Of a stretch of 64,000 nt of DNA, positions 24,507 through 33,755 are shown in pieces. This DNA is from Thauera sp. K11 (GTDB taxonomy: Bacteria > Pseudomonadota > Gammaproteobacteria > Burkholderiales > Rhodocyclaceae), in the NCBI RefSeq assembly GCF_002354895.1, contig NZ_CP023439.1:4340001-4404000 (forward strand). Direction: 5' to 3'. A program made the position numbers and the translations under genes. Numbering within the stretch: position 1 is the first letter of the stretch; the number at the start of each line of letters is the position of its first letter. The notes under the pieces were generated by a model. It was not told the DNA's origin, searched no databases, and saw only the letters and a list, made by a program, of their open reading frames with translations.

Positions 24507-26483
24507 ATGGACGAACCCCTGATCCGCATCGACGCGCTGTGGCGCGAATTCGCCGCCGGCGACCAGCGCGTGGCCGCGCTCAAGGACGTGTCACTGGACA
24601 TCCGGGCCGGCGAGATGGTGGCCATCGTCGGCGCCTCCGGCTCCGGCAAGTCGACGCTGATGAACATCCTCGGCTGCCTGGACCGCCCCAGCCGCGGCGG
24701 CTACCGGCTGGCCGGACGTTCGGTGCCGGACCTGCCCCCCGACGAACTGGCGAAGCTGCGCCGCGAGCATTTCGGCTTCATCTTCCAGCGCTATCACCTG
24801 CTGCCGGACCTGAGCGCACAGGCCAACGTGGAAACCCCCGCGCTGTATGCCGGCACGCCGGCCGCGCAGCGCCACGCCCGCGCCCGCGAACTGCTGGCGC
24901 GGCTGGGCCTGGCGGCGCGCGGCGGCCACCGGCCGGGCCAGCTTTCCGGCGGGCAGCAGCAGCGCGTGTCGATCGCCCGCGCGCTGATCAACGGCGGCCA
25001 GGTGATCCTCGCCGACGAGCCGACCGGCGCGCTGGACCGCCACAGCGGGCAGGAGGTCATGCAGATCCTGCGCGAACTGCACCAGGCCGGCCACACCGTG
25101 GTGCTGGTCACCCACGACATGCAGGTGGCCCGGCACGCCGGGCGCATCATCGAGTTGGCCGACGGCGAGGTGATCGCCGACCGCCTCAACACCGCTACGG
25201 CCGCCACGGCGGCCGCGGTGCCCGCGCCGCCCCCCGCCGCCCCCGCGCCGCCGCACCCGGCGACGCCCTGGCGTGCCGCCAGGGATCGCGGGCTGGAGGC
25301 GCTGCGCATGGCCCTGCTGGCCATGTCCGCGCACCGCCTGCGCAGCTTCCTGACCATGCTCGGCATCATCATCGGCGTGGCCTCCGTCGCCTCGGTGGTG
25401 GCGGTGGGCGAAGGCTCGCGCCGGCAGGTGCTGGCCCGGATCGACCAGCTCGGCACCAGCACCATCGAAGTCTGGGCCGGGCGCAACTGGGGCGATACCG
25501 ACGCCGAACGCCAGATCGCGCTGCGCCCGCAGGACGCCGCGGCGCTGGCCGGCGAGGCGTATCTGGCCGGCGCCTCGCCGGTGTTGCAGACCTCCTTGCA
25601 GGTGCGCCATGGCAACGTCTCGGCCACCGCCAACCTGACCGGGGTGAACGAACGGTATTTCGGCATTCTCGGCCTGCGGCTGGCGGCCGGCGCGCCCTTC
25701 GGCGCCGACGCGGTGGCGCGCCGCGCCCAGGACGTGGTGATCGACCCGGCGGCGCGCAAGACCCTGTTCCCCGGCGGGGAAGATCCGATCGGCCAGGTCA
25801 TCATGCTGGGCGGCGTGCCCGCCCGGGTGGTCGGCGTGGCCGCGCCCAGTGCGGCGCTGAACCGCTGGCCGGGCGGGCGCAACCCGGCGATCTTCGCCCC
25901 CTACACCACGGTCGGCGACCGCATCACCGGGCAGACCCGCCTGGACAGCATCGTCGTGCGCGTACGGGAAGGCGTCTCGGCCGCCGCCGCCGAGCACGCG
26001 GTGCTGCACCTGCTGGCCCTGCGCCGCGGCAACGATGAGGTGTTCGTGCAGAACGCCGACGGCGTGCGCCAGGCCGCGGAAGCCACCTCGGCGACGCTGA
26101 CGCTGCTGATCTCGACCATCGCGCTGATCTCGCTGCTGGTCGGCGGCATCGGCGTGATGAACATCATGCTGGTGTCGGTGAGCGAGCGCACCGGCGAAAT
26201 CGGCGTGCGCATGGCGGTGGGCGCGCGTCGCGGCGACATCCTGCTGCAGTTCCTCATCGAAGCGGTGCTGGTGTGCCTGATCGGCGGCGCCCTCGGCATC
26301 GCCCTGTCGTTCGCCACCGGCTGGCTGCTGGACGCCTTCTCCAGTTCGCTCAAGCTGGTCTACAGCGTGCCCGCCATCGCCGCCGCCTTCGCCAGTTCGC
26401 TGCTGGTGGGCATGGTGTTCGGCTACCTGCCGGCACGCAACGCCGCCCGCCTCGATCCCGTCGTGGCGCTGGCGCGGGAGTGA
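24507..26483 (+). CDS. macB: MacB-type ABC exporter (ATPase-permease fusion)
   Basis: A 658-aa inner membrane protein. The N-terminal ATPase has Walker A GASGSGKST (42-50), signature LSGGQQQRVSIARAL, Walker B VILADEPTGALD and H-loop VLVTHD. A Pro/Ala linker leads to the FtsX-like permease: TM1 (LRSFLTMLGIIIGVASVASV), a large periplasmic domain, and three C-terminal TM segments (TLLISTIALISLLVGGIGVMN region). MacB drives export of macrolides, peptides or lipids from the periplasm. Its stop overlaps the start of the channel gene (TGATG), so the operon is coupled. Confidence 0.94.
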   Translation: MDEPLIRIDALWREFAAGDQRVAALKDVSLDIRAGEMVAIVGASGSGKSTLMNILGCLDRPSRGGYRLAGRSVPDLPPDELAKLRREHFGFIFQRYHLLPDLSAQANVETPALYAGTPAAQRHARARELLARLGLAARGGHRPGQLSGGQQQRVSIARALINGGQVILADEPTGALDRHSGQEVMQILRELHQAGHTVVLVTHDMQVARHAGRIIELADGEVIADRLNTATAATAAAVPAPPPAAPAPPHPATPWRAARDRGLEALRMALLAMSAHRLRSFLTMLGIIIGVASVASVVAVGEGSRRQVLARIDQLGTSTIEVWAGRNWGDTDAERQIALRPQDAAALAGEAYLAGASPVLQTSLQVRHGNVSATANLTGVNERYFGILGLRLAAGAPFGADAVARRAQDVVIDPAARKTLFPGGEDPIGQVIMLGGVPARVVGVAAPSAALNRWPGGRNPAIFAPYTTVGDRITGQTRLDSIVVRVREGVSAAAAEHAVLHLLALRRGNDEVFVQNADGVRQAAEATSATLTLLISTIALISLLVGGIGVMNIMLVSVSERTGEIGVRMAVGARRGDILLQFLIEAVLVCLIGGALGIALSFATGWLLDAFSSSLKLVYSVPAIAAAFASSLLVGMVFGYLPARNAARLDPVVALARE

Positions 26484-27997
26484 TGGCCATGACGCCCGCG
26501 AAAAAGAACCTGGCCGCCGCCTTGCTGTGCGTGCTGCTGGCCGGCTGCGCGACGCGGACGCCCTTCGAGCGCCCTGCCGACGGACTGCCCCCCCACTGGG
26601 CACGTGGAGAGAAAACCGGCGTGCGCGCGAACGTTCCGCAGCCGGGACTCCCCTCTCCTCTCGCGGGAGAGGGGCCGGGGGATAGGGGGCTCAGCCATCT
26701 GGACGACACGGCCGCCGACCCCGCCCCGCCGGCCTTTCTGCAAGACCCCCGCCTGCGCGCCCTGCTGGCCGAAGTCGAAGCCGCCAACCGCGAACTGGCA
26801 GCCACCGCCCTCAAGGTCCGCAAGGCGCAACTGCAGGCCGGGCTGGCCGGCAACGCGCGCTGGCCGCAACCCGCCGCCAGCGTGAGCGGCGAGCGCAGCC
26901 GCGCGCTGCGCCACGGCGGCGACACCACCCGCAGCCATGCCGCGACCCTGAGCCTGGCCTACGAAGTGGACCTGTGGAACCGCCTCGGCACCCAGCACGA
27001 CATGGCCCGCTGGGAAGCGCAGGCCAGCGCGGAGGACCGCCGCAACGTGCGCATCGGTCTGCAGGCCACCGCCGCCTCGCTGTACTTCCGCCTCGGCCTG
27101 CTCAGCGAGCGCATCCGCTACAACGCGGCCAGCCTGGACGATGCGCGGCGTACGCTGGAACTGGTGCGGGCGCAGTACGCCGAGGGTGCGGCCTCGGCGC
27201 TGGAACTGGCCGAAGCGCGGCAGTCCGTGGGGCAGCAGCAGGTACTGGCGGCCCAGTTGGCGCAGCAGCGCGTGCAGGCGCGCAATGCCCTGGCCGTGCT
27301 GGCCGACGGCAGGGACTTGTCGGCCTACGAGCCGCAAGAACTGCCCGTGCACGAGGTCCAGCCCGCCCCGGCGGGCCTGCCGGTGGCGCTGCTGGCGCGG
27401 CGCCCCGACCTGCGCGCCAGCGAACTGCGCCTGCGGCGCACGCTGGCCGCGGTCGACGCGGCGCGCGCCTCGTTCTATCCCACCCTGACGCTCACCGCCA
27501 GCGGCGGCGGTTCCAGCACGGCGCTGCGCGACGTGCTCGCCAACCCGGTCGGGACCCTGGCGGCCGGTCTGGCGCTGCCCTTCATCAACCTGGAACGCGC
27601 CCGGCTGAGCACCGCCGTTGCGCGGGCCGAGTTCGACGAAGCGGCACTCGGCTTCCAGCAGGCCCTGCTCACCGCCTTCACCGAGGTGGACGACGCCTTG
27701 TCCGCCGGCGTGCAACTGAAGCAGGAGCACGAATCCCTGGCGGCCATCCGCGAGGATGCCCGCATCGCCGAGCGGCTGTACGCGCTGCGCTACCGCGAAG
27801 GCGCCGTGGCGCTGCGCGACTGGCTCGCCGCCCAGGACAAGCGACGCCAGGCCGAGGTCGCGGTCGCCGAGAACCGCTACGACCTCTACGCCAATGCCAT
27901 TACCGTGCGCAAGGCGCTCGGGCTGCCCGTAACACCCCGGCATGTCCATGCGCTTGCCTTGTCACCGGAACCGGCAGGCACCCAAAGAAATGAATAA
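26483..27997 (+). CDS. Outer membrane efflux lipoprotein (NodT/OprM family) of the MacAB operon
   Basis: A 504-aa channel subunit with lipobox VLLAGC near residue 20. OEP repeats show YEVDLWNRLGTQHDMA, LLARRPDLRASELRLRR and LALPFINLERARLS. It starts inside the macB stop codon, giving coupled translation. Oddly, residues 53-73 include LPSPLAGEGPGDRG, a stretch not found in the family; it is encoded by a palindromic repeat (26650-26674) that appears to have inserted in frame near the N-terminus without breaking the gene. Confidence 0.92.
   Translation: MAMTPAKKNLAAALLCVLLAGCATRTPFERPADGLPPHWARGEKTGVRANVPQPGLPSPLAGEGPGDRGLSHLDDTAADPAPPAFLQDPRLRALLAEVEAANRELAATALKVRKAQLQAGLAGNARWPQPAASVSGERSRALRHGGDTTRSHAATLSLAYEVDLWNRLGTQHDMARWEAQASAEDRRNVRIGLQATAASLYFRLGLLSERIRYNAASLDDARRTLELVRAQYAEGAASALELAEARQSVGQQQVLAAQLAQQRVQARNALAVLADGRDLSAYEPQELPVHEVQPAPAGLPVALLARRPDLRASELRLRRTLAAVDAARASFYPTLTLTASGGGSSTALRDVLANPVGTLAAGLALPFINLERARLSTAVARAEFDEAALGFQQALLTAFTEVDDALSAGVQLKQEHESLAAIREDARIAERLYALRYREGAVALRDWLAAQDKRRQAEVAVAENRYDLYANAITVRKALGLPVTPRHVHALALSPEPAGTQRNE
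26650..26674. repeat. GC-rich palindromic repeat inside the efflux lipoprotein gene
   Basis: CCCCTCTCC and GGAGAGGGG form a perfect 9-bp stem around a 7-base loop, followed by more G-rich sequence. The encoded SPLAGEG-type peptide is the usual translation of a family of intergenic palindromes in proteobacteria, so this looks like a repeat captured by a coding region. Confidence 0.6.
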
Positions 27998-28086
27998 CGA
28001 TCATCCGGTTTCAGGTCGTGGCGACCTGTTACGCATGACCTAGACTCGCCGCTCGCGGTCGTATTTCGCTCACTGAACGGATTCAT

Positions 28087-28359
28087 ATGCCACTGGAAAT
28101 CTTGCTGTCTGCGGGTGGGCTCCTGCTCACTGCGGCGGGTTCGGCGCTGCTCTACGCAGCGTCCGAAAACCAGCGTCTCTTGCGCATTGCGCCATCTCGC
28201 CGTCTTCTTGTCGTGCTTGCCGCAGTGCTGATCCTGCTCGGCACCGCGGCCTGGGTGTCCACCTGGGGCGGTCTGGTCGGCGGGCTGCTGGCGCTGCTGA
28301 CCTGGATGCTGGTCAGCGTCGCCTTGCCGTACGTCGCCGCGCGCCGGGGAATACGATGA
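28087..28359 (+). CDS. Small membrane protein, DUF3325-like
   Basis: A 90-aa protein with three predicted membrane segments (about 3-24, 38-56, 60-82) and a basic tail. Size, topology and position fit DUF3325, small inner membrane proteins found with PepSY proteins near siderophore receptors. The next gene starts inside its stop codon (ATGA). No catalytic motif is visible. The family call is tentative; role in iron handling is inferred from context. Confidence 0.6.
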   Translation: MPLEILLSAGGLLLTAAGSALLYAASENQRLLRIAPSRRLLVVLAAVLILLGTAAWVSTWGGLVGGLLALLTWMLVSVALPYVAARRGIR

Positions 28360-28628
28360 AGAACGACTATCGCTCCCAGGCCGTCGCCAGCGTGGTGCTG
28401 GGAACGCCGCTGGCCTTCGCCCTGTGTGGCCTGTACGCAGCGTTCGGCCCGGCGGCGGCGGCGACCAACTACCTCGCCGCGCTCTTCCTCCTGCTGCCCG
28501 TGTGGTGCGGCATCCTGATCTGGGGGCTCAGCCACCGGCAAGCCCGCCAGGCCTGGATCCATCTGGGCGCGGGGTGTGCGGCCGTGGCCTGCGCCGCGAT
28601 TGCCATGCGCGTTCTGTCGGGAGCGTAG
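28356..28628 (+). CDS. Small membrane protein, DUF3649-like
   Basis: A 90-aa protein with three predicted membrane helices (about 10-30, 38-58, 68-86) separated by a basic loop (SHRQARQAW). In iron-related clusters a DUF3649 protein often accompanies a DUF3325 and a PepSY protein, and this gene sits between such members with a 4-bp overlap upstream and a 3-bp gap downstream. Family assignment rests on size and context, so confidence is moderate. Confidence 0.6.
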   Translation: MKNDYRSQAVASVVLGTPLAFALCGLYAAFGPAAAATNYLAALFLLLPVWCGILIWGLSHRQARQAWIHLGAGCAAVACAAIAMRVLSGA

Positions 28629-28631
28629 GAC

Positions 28632-30263
28632 ATGACGAAGAAACGGCTCTTCTCCCCCGCGTTCATCCAGCGCTTCACTTCGGTCCATAGCTGGGTGGGC
28701 ATCTGCACCGGCATGGCGCTGTTCATCGCCTTTTTCGCCGGCGCCCTGGCCATCTACCTGGAACCGATCCAGAAATGGGCCAACCCGGACCTGCGGCAGA
28801 CACACGGCGGCAGGGCGGACATCGAGCGCGTCGTCGACGCGGCCGTCGCACACCCGGATTTCGCGGATGCGCTGGAACTGAGTTTCGGCCCCGACGGACA
28901 GGGGCCGAAAGCCGTCTTCTACGGCGGCAACCCCTCCCGCGGCGAGCCGTGGATCACCCACACCCTCGCACCGGATGCGGACGGGCACATCGTCCGGCTC
29001 GATGCGCCTTCGAGCGTCGGCGCCATGATCAATCAGATCCATTACTCCCTGGGTCTGCCCAAACATGCGGGTTACACCCTCATGGGCGTGGTGAGCGCCG
29101 TCTATGGCCTGGCCCTGGTCACGGGGCTGCTGATCCATCTTCCCCATCTGCTGCGCGACCTTTATTCGCTGCGGGTCGGCAAGAACCTCAAGAAGATGTG
29201 GCTGGACGCCCACAATGTCATCGGCGTGCTGTCACTGCCGTTCCATCTGATGTTCGCGTTCACCGGGGTACTGATCTGCATCATGCCGATCCTCGGCGAC
29301 GCAATGGATCGGATCTCGCCCGACCTCGCCGCATCGCAAGCATTCGCGGCGCAGGAACAGGGCGGCTTCGCCGCGCGGCGCCACCGCCATGGCGGACCCG
29401 AGGCGCGCGGGCGTCCCCCCGCCCCGATGCTGCCGGCATCCCGTCTGCTGGACATCGCCACGGCGCAGATCGGGGACTTCCAGCCCACCGGCATTCACTA
29501 TTCCGGCTATGGCACCGCCGACGCGCAAGCCAGGGTCGTGGGACGCATCCGCCGCGCGCTCGTTCCGGAGGCATCGGTCGCCCTCTCCGCAGCCACGGGC
29601 AAGGTGATCGAGGTCGATGCGCCAGGCCGGCGCAGCGTTCCAACCGTACTGGAGGCGGGCTACGTCTCCCTGCATTTTGCCGACTTCGGCGGGCAACTCA
29701 CCAAAGCGATCTATTTCGTGCTCGGTCTGGCGGGCGCCTTCCTGTTCTATTCCGGCAACCTGCTCTGGATCGAGACCCGCAGGCGCCGCCACCATGTGGA
29801 ACAGCCGATGTCCGGCTGGATCATGGCGCAACTGAGCATCGGCATCTGCCTGGGCTGCTGCCTGGGCATCGGCACCATGCTGTCGGGCACGCAATGGCTG
29901 CCGCCCGACCTGCCCGGCCGCAGCCAGTGGGAAGGAAACCTCTACTACATCGGGTTCTTCGGCGCCCTGATCTGGTCGCTCGCCCGGCCACCGATCCGGG
30001 CCGGCATCGAAATACTGTCCGGATGCGCGATCGTGTATGGACTGCTGCCCATCGTGAACCTCACGCGATCGTCATGGTACGGGGGTTGGGATGTCGCGCT
30101 GTTCGACACGATCCTGCTGCTGCTGGCCGCGTGCTTCCTGGCACTGGCGCGCGGCACGATGCGCCGCGCCGCGACCGGGCAACCCAACAGCGTCTGGTCG
30201 CTGTCCAGCCGGCCAGTGCAACATGCACAGCCCGGGCACGCTGCCGACACGGTTGCCTCATGA
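28632..30263 (+). CDS. PepSY-associated TM protein (putative siderophore-iron reductase)
   Basis: A 543-aa inner membrane protein. It begins with RFTSVHSWVGICTGMALFI, the typical first helix of PepSY_TM proteins, followed by a periplasmic PepSY region, helices near YTLMGVVSAVYGLALVTGLL and IGVLSLPFHLMFAFTGVLI, a second periplasmic part, and about five C-terminal helices. His residues in the helices (VHSW, LPFHL) could bind haem. Related proteins are encoded next to TonB receptors and are thought to help reduce imported ferric siderophores. Here it forms a four-gene membrane operon without its own receptor; the disrupted FepA-type gene is about 8 kb away. Confidence 0.8.
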   Translation: MTKKRLFSPAFIQRFTSVHSWVGICTGMALFIAFFAGALAIYLEPIQKWANPDLRQTHGGRADIERVVDAAVAHPDFADALELSFGPDGQGPKAVFYGGNPSRGEPWITHTLAPDADGHIVRLDAPSSVGAMINQIHYSLGLPKHAGYTLMGVVSAVYGLALVTGLLIHLPHLLRDLYSLRVGKNLKKMWLDAHNVIGVLSLPFHLMFAFTGVLICIMPILGDAMDRISPDLAASQAFAAQEQGGFAARRHRHGGPEARGRPPAPMLPASRLLDIATAQIGDFQPTGIHYSGYGTADAQARVVGRIRRALVPEASVALSAATGKVIEVDAPGRRSVPTVLEAGYVSLHFADFGGQLTKAIYFVLGLAGAFLFYSGNLLWIETRRRRHHVEQPMSGWIMAQLSIGICLGCCLGIGTMLSGTQWLPPDLPGRSQWEGNLYYIGFFGALIWSLARPPIRAGIEILSGCAIVYGLLPIVNLTRSSWYGGWDVALFDTILLLLAACFLALARGTMRRAATGQPNSVWSLSSRPVQHAQPGHAADTVAS

Positions 30264-30496
30264 GTACCCGATCGAAGAACACCGGCACCGGCCAACCCAC
30301 GGGAGCCCCGACACGCATCATGGATGCGCTCTACAAGATCGGGCTGTCGGCCGGCGTGACCGGCATGGTCCTGTTCATTGCGGCAGATATCGTGCCTGCG
30401 TCCTGGGCAGTGGTCTCGAGCAAGGCGGCCTTCGCCGTCGCCATCGGGACGCTCATCGTTGCGGGCTTGTGGGAAGCGTTTCGGAAAAACGAGTAG
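30260..30496 (+). CDS. Small hypothetical membrane protein
   Basis: A 78-aa protein with a hydrophilic, Thr/Gly-rich N-terminus and two predicted membrane segments (about 24-50 and 55-71). The ATG overlaps the stop of the PepSY gene (ATGA), indicating translational coupling. I do not recognise the family. It is probably a small accessory subunit of the membrane cluster. Confidence 0.65.
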   Translation: MSTRSKNTGTGQPTGAPTRIMDALYKIGLSAGVTGMVLFIAADIVPASWAVVSSKAAFAVAIGTLIVAGLWEAFRKNE

Positions 30497-30507
30497 CCAT
30501 TCGACCG

Positions 30508-30535
30508 CCGGGGCAGTTTTCGCCAACTGCCCCGG
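30508..30535. terminator. Strong stem-loop after the PepSY operon
   Basis: CCGGGGCAGTT and AACTGCCCCGG form a perfect 11-bp stem with a 6-base loop, 12 bp after the last stop codon. No T-run follows, so it may stop transcription weakly or protect the mRNA 3' end. The rest of the gap up to 30786 shows no gene. Confidence 0.6.
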
Positions 30536-30786
30536 GACGTAGCTCACCTCCCTCCGGCCGGCGGCGAGGACCCTCAGGACGCCTGGGCATCACCCTCGCA
30601 TGTATCGCCAGGCAGCCGGCATCGACTTCCTCCACCCGAGAACACGGCTACCGGCCCGCGTCGGAAGCCGGTTCCCTTCCAGCCGAAAGTCGCGGGCATT
30701 TCCTGCGCCCAGTGCGGCCACCCCGGCCCGGTCGTCCCGGCTCGTCGCCCGACAAGATCTGACATTTGTCATAGGGAACGCATAGA

Positions 30787-32145
30787 ATGCGGCCTCCGCA
30801 AACCGGAACGCCCGCCTTGACCCTATCCCTGGACGCCGCCGCCGTATTGCAACTTGCCCCGGATGAGCCATCGGCGAAGGCCGCCAAAGGGCTGGTGATT
30901 CCGGCGAAATGGCCGCGGCTGGAATTCGATGACGAGGCGATATGGGGCGAATGCCAGGGTAGCGGCGGCAAGCCTTACCAGGTCCAGGTCGACAAGTCCG
31001 GCCCAGCCTTCCGCTGTACCTGTCCCAGCCGCAAGTTCCCCTGCAAGCACGGCCTCGCCCTGCTCCTGCTGCTCGCCCAGCAGCCCGCCCATTTCAAACC
31101 GGCGACGGCACCCGCCTGGGTAGGCGAATGGCTGGCGACACGGCGTCAGCGCGCAGAAAAGCAGGAGCAGAAACAGACCGAAGCGCCGCGCTCGGAGGCC
31201 GATCCCCAGGCCGCAGCCAAACGCGCAGCGACACGCGCCGCACGCATGAACGGCGGCATGGACGAACTATCTCGCTGGCTGAGCGACCGCCTGCGCCAAG
31301 GCTTGGCTCAACTTCCTGCCGCGCCATCGCAGTGGGACGAGATTGCCACCCGCATGGTCGATGCCCAGTTGCCCGGCCTCGCCTACCGGTTGCGCAGTAT
31401 CGGCGCCGACGTCGGTCAGAACGAACACTGGCCGGCCCGGGTACTCGGCGGCATGGGCAGCTTGTTTCTGCTGATCGACGCTTACCGCCGGCTGGAAACG
31501 CTGCCGCCCGCGACCCAGGCCGACGTCCAGGCCGCGCTCGGACAGGTGGTGGATCGCGATACGGTACTCGGCCATGGCGAGCAGATCAGCGACGATTGGC
31601 AGGTCCAGGGAGTCGTCTGCGACGAGGAGGAGCGCCTGTGGGTCCGGCGCGTCTGGCTCCGCGGCCTGCGCACCGGCCGCTGGGCATTGCTGCTGGACCA
31701 CGCTCACGGCAGCCCGCGTTTCGAGCCATCCTGGCTGGTGGGCAGCGTTGCAGGCACCACGCTGGCCTTTTTCCCCGGCAACGCACCGCTGCGCGCACTG
31801 GTCGCCGGCGAAATCCAGCCGTGCCAGGGCACGCCGCCGCCAGCGCAGGGCATGGAGGACGCATTGAATGCCTTGGCGGATGCCGTCGCCGGCAATCCCT
31901 GGCTGTCGCCGCTGCCGATGCGCATCGACGACGGCGTGCCGTGGCATGACGAACAGGGCTGGTGCCTGCGTGCCGGCGCACGCCGCCTGCCGCTCGCCGT
32001 GCGCGAACGAGACGGCTGGCAGCTCGTCGCCACCACAGGCGGCGCCCCGCTCGGCATCTTCGGCGAATGGAACGGCCTTTCCCTGCGCCCGCTCAGCGCC
32101 TGGCAGCCGGCCCTCACCTGGATCGAGGAGCGCGAAACCGCATGA
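30787..32145 (+). CDS. SWIM zinc-finger protein (YehQ-like), first gene of the MoxR-VWA cassette
   Basis: A 452-aa soluble protein. Near the N-terminus is a SWIM zinc finger, CTCPSRKFPCKHG, with C77, C79, C86 and H88 as ligands, which in other proteins binds DNA or partner proteins. The rest is Trp- and Ala-rich without a recognised enzyme motif and includes a charged linker (RRQRAEKQEQKQTEAPRSE). The following gene starts inside the stop codon. In Escherichia coli a SWIM protein (YehQ) is linked to MoxR (YehL), DUF5682 (YehM) and VWA (YehP) proteins, the same partners as here. Function is unknown. Confidence 0.85.
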   Translation: MRPPQTGTPALTLSLDAAAVLQLAPDEPSAKAAKGLVIPAKWPRLEFDDEAIWGECQGSGGKPYQVQVDKSGPAFRCTCPSRKFPCKHGLALLLLLAQQPAHFKPATAPAWVGEWLATRRQRAEKQEQKQTEAPRSEADPQAAAKRAATRAARMNGGMDELSRWLSDRLRQGLAQLPAAPSQWDEIATRMVDAQLPGLAYRLRSIGADVGQNEHWPARVLGGMGSLFLLIDAYRRLETLPPATQADVQAALGQVVDRDTVLGHGEQISDDWQVQGVVCDEEERLWVRRVWLRGLRTGRWALLLDHAHGSPRFEPSWLVGSVAGTTLAFFPGNAPLRALVAGEIQPCQGTPPPAQGMEDALNALADAVAGNPWLSPLPMRIDDGVPWHDEQGWCLRAGARRLPLAVRERDGWQLVATTGGAPLGIFGEWNGLSLRPLSAWQPALTWIEERETA

Positions 32146-33740
32146 GTCTCCTGCACGAACTCGCCACCGGCGTGCTGCTGGGCACGGAGCGCCGCCCGCC
32201 CCGGTTGCCGCCGCTGCCCGGCCCGCTGGGCGACCTGCTCGCCTCCGCCAGCCCGCCGGACACCACGCCGGAAGTCCGCGTACTGCGCGCTGCCGGCGTG
32301 CTGGCCACCTGCGGAGCCGCTGGCTACCGGCCTTCCGAAACCGAGGCCGCCGCGCCCTTCGCCAGCCCTGCCGAAACACTGCGCATCAACGACGACGCCG
32401 AGCTGGGCACGGCGCTGCGCCAGATGCTCGATGACGGCCCCGGGCCGCTGCGCCATGAAGCACTGCGCCTGCTCGCCGCCAGCGGCACCGTTCTGCCGCC
32501 GCAACTGCTGCCCGGCGCGCTGAACCTCGGGCAGAAGTCGCCCAGCCTGCGCGCCGCCCTGCTGCCGGTACTCGGCGAGCGTGGCCGCTGGCTGGCCGGG
32601 CAGCAGACCGCCTGGCTCTGGGCCAGCACAGGCGCGACCGGCGACGCGGATACCTTGCCGGACGACAGCCAGTGGGACCACGGCAGCCTGGAGCTGCGCA
32701 AGCACTACCTGCAGGCATTCCGCAGCCGCGATCCGCAACAGGCCCTGGCGCACCTGCAGGCCGGTTTCTCTCAGCTCGATGCTCGCGAACGCGCCGCCCT
32801 GCTCGAACAACTGGCGAACGGCCTCAATGCCTCCGACGGGGACTTCCTCGAAGCGCAGCTTGCCGACCGCAGCAGGGAAGTGCGCCAGCAGGCCGCCGGC
32901 CTGCTCGCCCGTCTGCCGGCCAGCCGTTACGTTGCACGCATGGGCGAGCGCATGGCCGCCTGCCTGACGCGCGAGCGCAAGCTGTTCCGCCAAGCGCTGG
33001 TTCTCACGCCGCCGGCGGAGTTCGATCCGGCCTGGAAGAGCGACGGCGTGGAAGCCAGCCGCCCCAAGAGTGAAAGCCTGGGCGAGCGCGCCTGGTGGCT
33101 CTACCAGTTGGCACGCGCCTTGCCGCTCGCCTGGTGGCCCGCGCACACCGGCCTGACGGTGACCGAACTGATCGCCTGGGCGAAAGGCTCCGACTGGCGG
33201 GAAGCCATCCTGCGCGCCTGGAGCGAAGCGCTGCCACGCGAAGGCACAGGACGCAATGGCGACGAGGTCGGCGCAGACGGCGCCGAATGGGCGGCAGCCT
33301 TCCTTGCCTGCGCCCCGCTGCCGGGTTTGCAACTGAACGATTTCACCCTGCTTTCCTGCCTGCCCGTGGCGCAGCGCGAACACCACTGGCTGCGCATGCT
33401 GGAAACCGACCGCCGCCAGTCGATGCTCGGCGACATACTCACCCACGTTGCGCACAGCCTGCCCGCGGCACAGCCAGTGATATCGGCCGAGTTCGCCATC
33501 GAGGTACTGCGCCGGGTACGCGAGGCGGTGCCCACCGACATCGGCAAGTACGACTACACCCTGCGCCGCTCGCTGCCCGCATTCGTCTGCGTCATCCCGC
33601 CCGCCTGCCTGAACGACGCCATCAGCGCGTGGCCGACGGGGCAGGCCGGCACCGAATACTTCGACGACACCCTGGCCGCAGTGCTGGCCATCGTCGAACA
33701 ACGCAAGCTCCTCCATCGAACCCTAGGTCCCAACCCTTAG
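32142..33740 (+). CDS. DUF5691 family protein of the MoxR-VWA cassette
   Basis: A 532-aa soluble protein starting MSLLHELATGVLLGTERR. It is almost entirely alpha-helical, with repeated Leu/Ala-rich helical pairs (LRHEALRLLAASG, VRQQAAGLLARLPAS) resembling HEAT-type repeats, which suggests a scaffold. No catalytic motif is seen. It overlaps the SWIM gene by 4 bp and is followed after 15 bp by the MoxR ATPase gene. The family occurs with SWIM, MoxR, DUF5682 and VWA proteins. A role as adaptor between ATPase and substrate is inference. Confidence 0.8.
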   Translation: MSLLHELATGVLLGTERRPPRLPPLPGPLGDLLASASPPDTTPEVRVLRAAGVLATCGAAGYRPSETEAAAPFASPAETLRINDDAELGTALRQMLDDGPGPLRHEALRLLAASGTVLPPQLLPGALNLGQKSPSLRAALLPVLGERGRWLAGQQTAWLWASTGATGDADTLPDDSQWDHGSLELRKHYLQAFRSRDPQQALAHLQAGFSQLDARERAALLEQLANGLNASDGDFLEAQLADRSREVRQQAAGLLARLPASRYVARMGERMAACLTRERKLFRQALVLTPPAEFDPAWKSDGVEASRPKSESLGERAWWLYQLARALPLAWWPAHTGLTVTELIAWAKGSDWREAILRAWSEALPREGTGRNGDEVGADGAEWAAAFLACAPLPGLQLNDFTLLSCLPVAQREHHWLRMLETDRRQSMLGDILTHVAHSLPAAQPVISAEFAIEVLRRVREAVPTDIGKYDYTLRRSLPAFVCVIPPACLNDAISAWPTGQAGTEYFDDTLAAVLAIVEQRKLLHRTLGPNP

Positions 33741-33755
33741 CCAGCGGATACCCAC

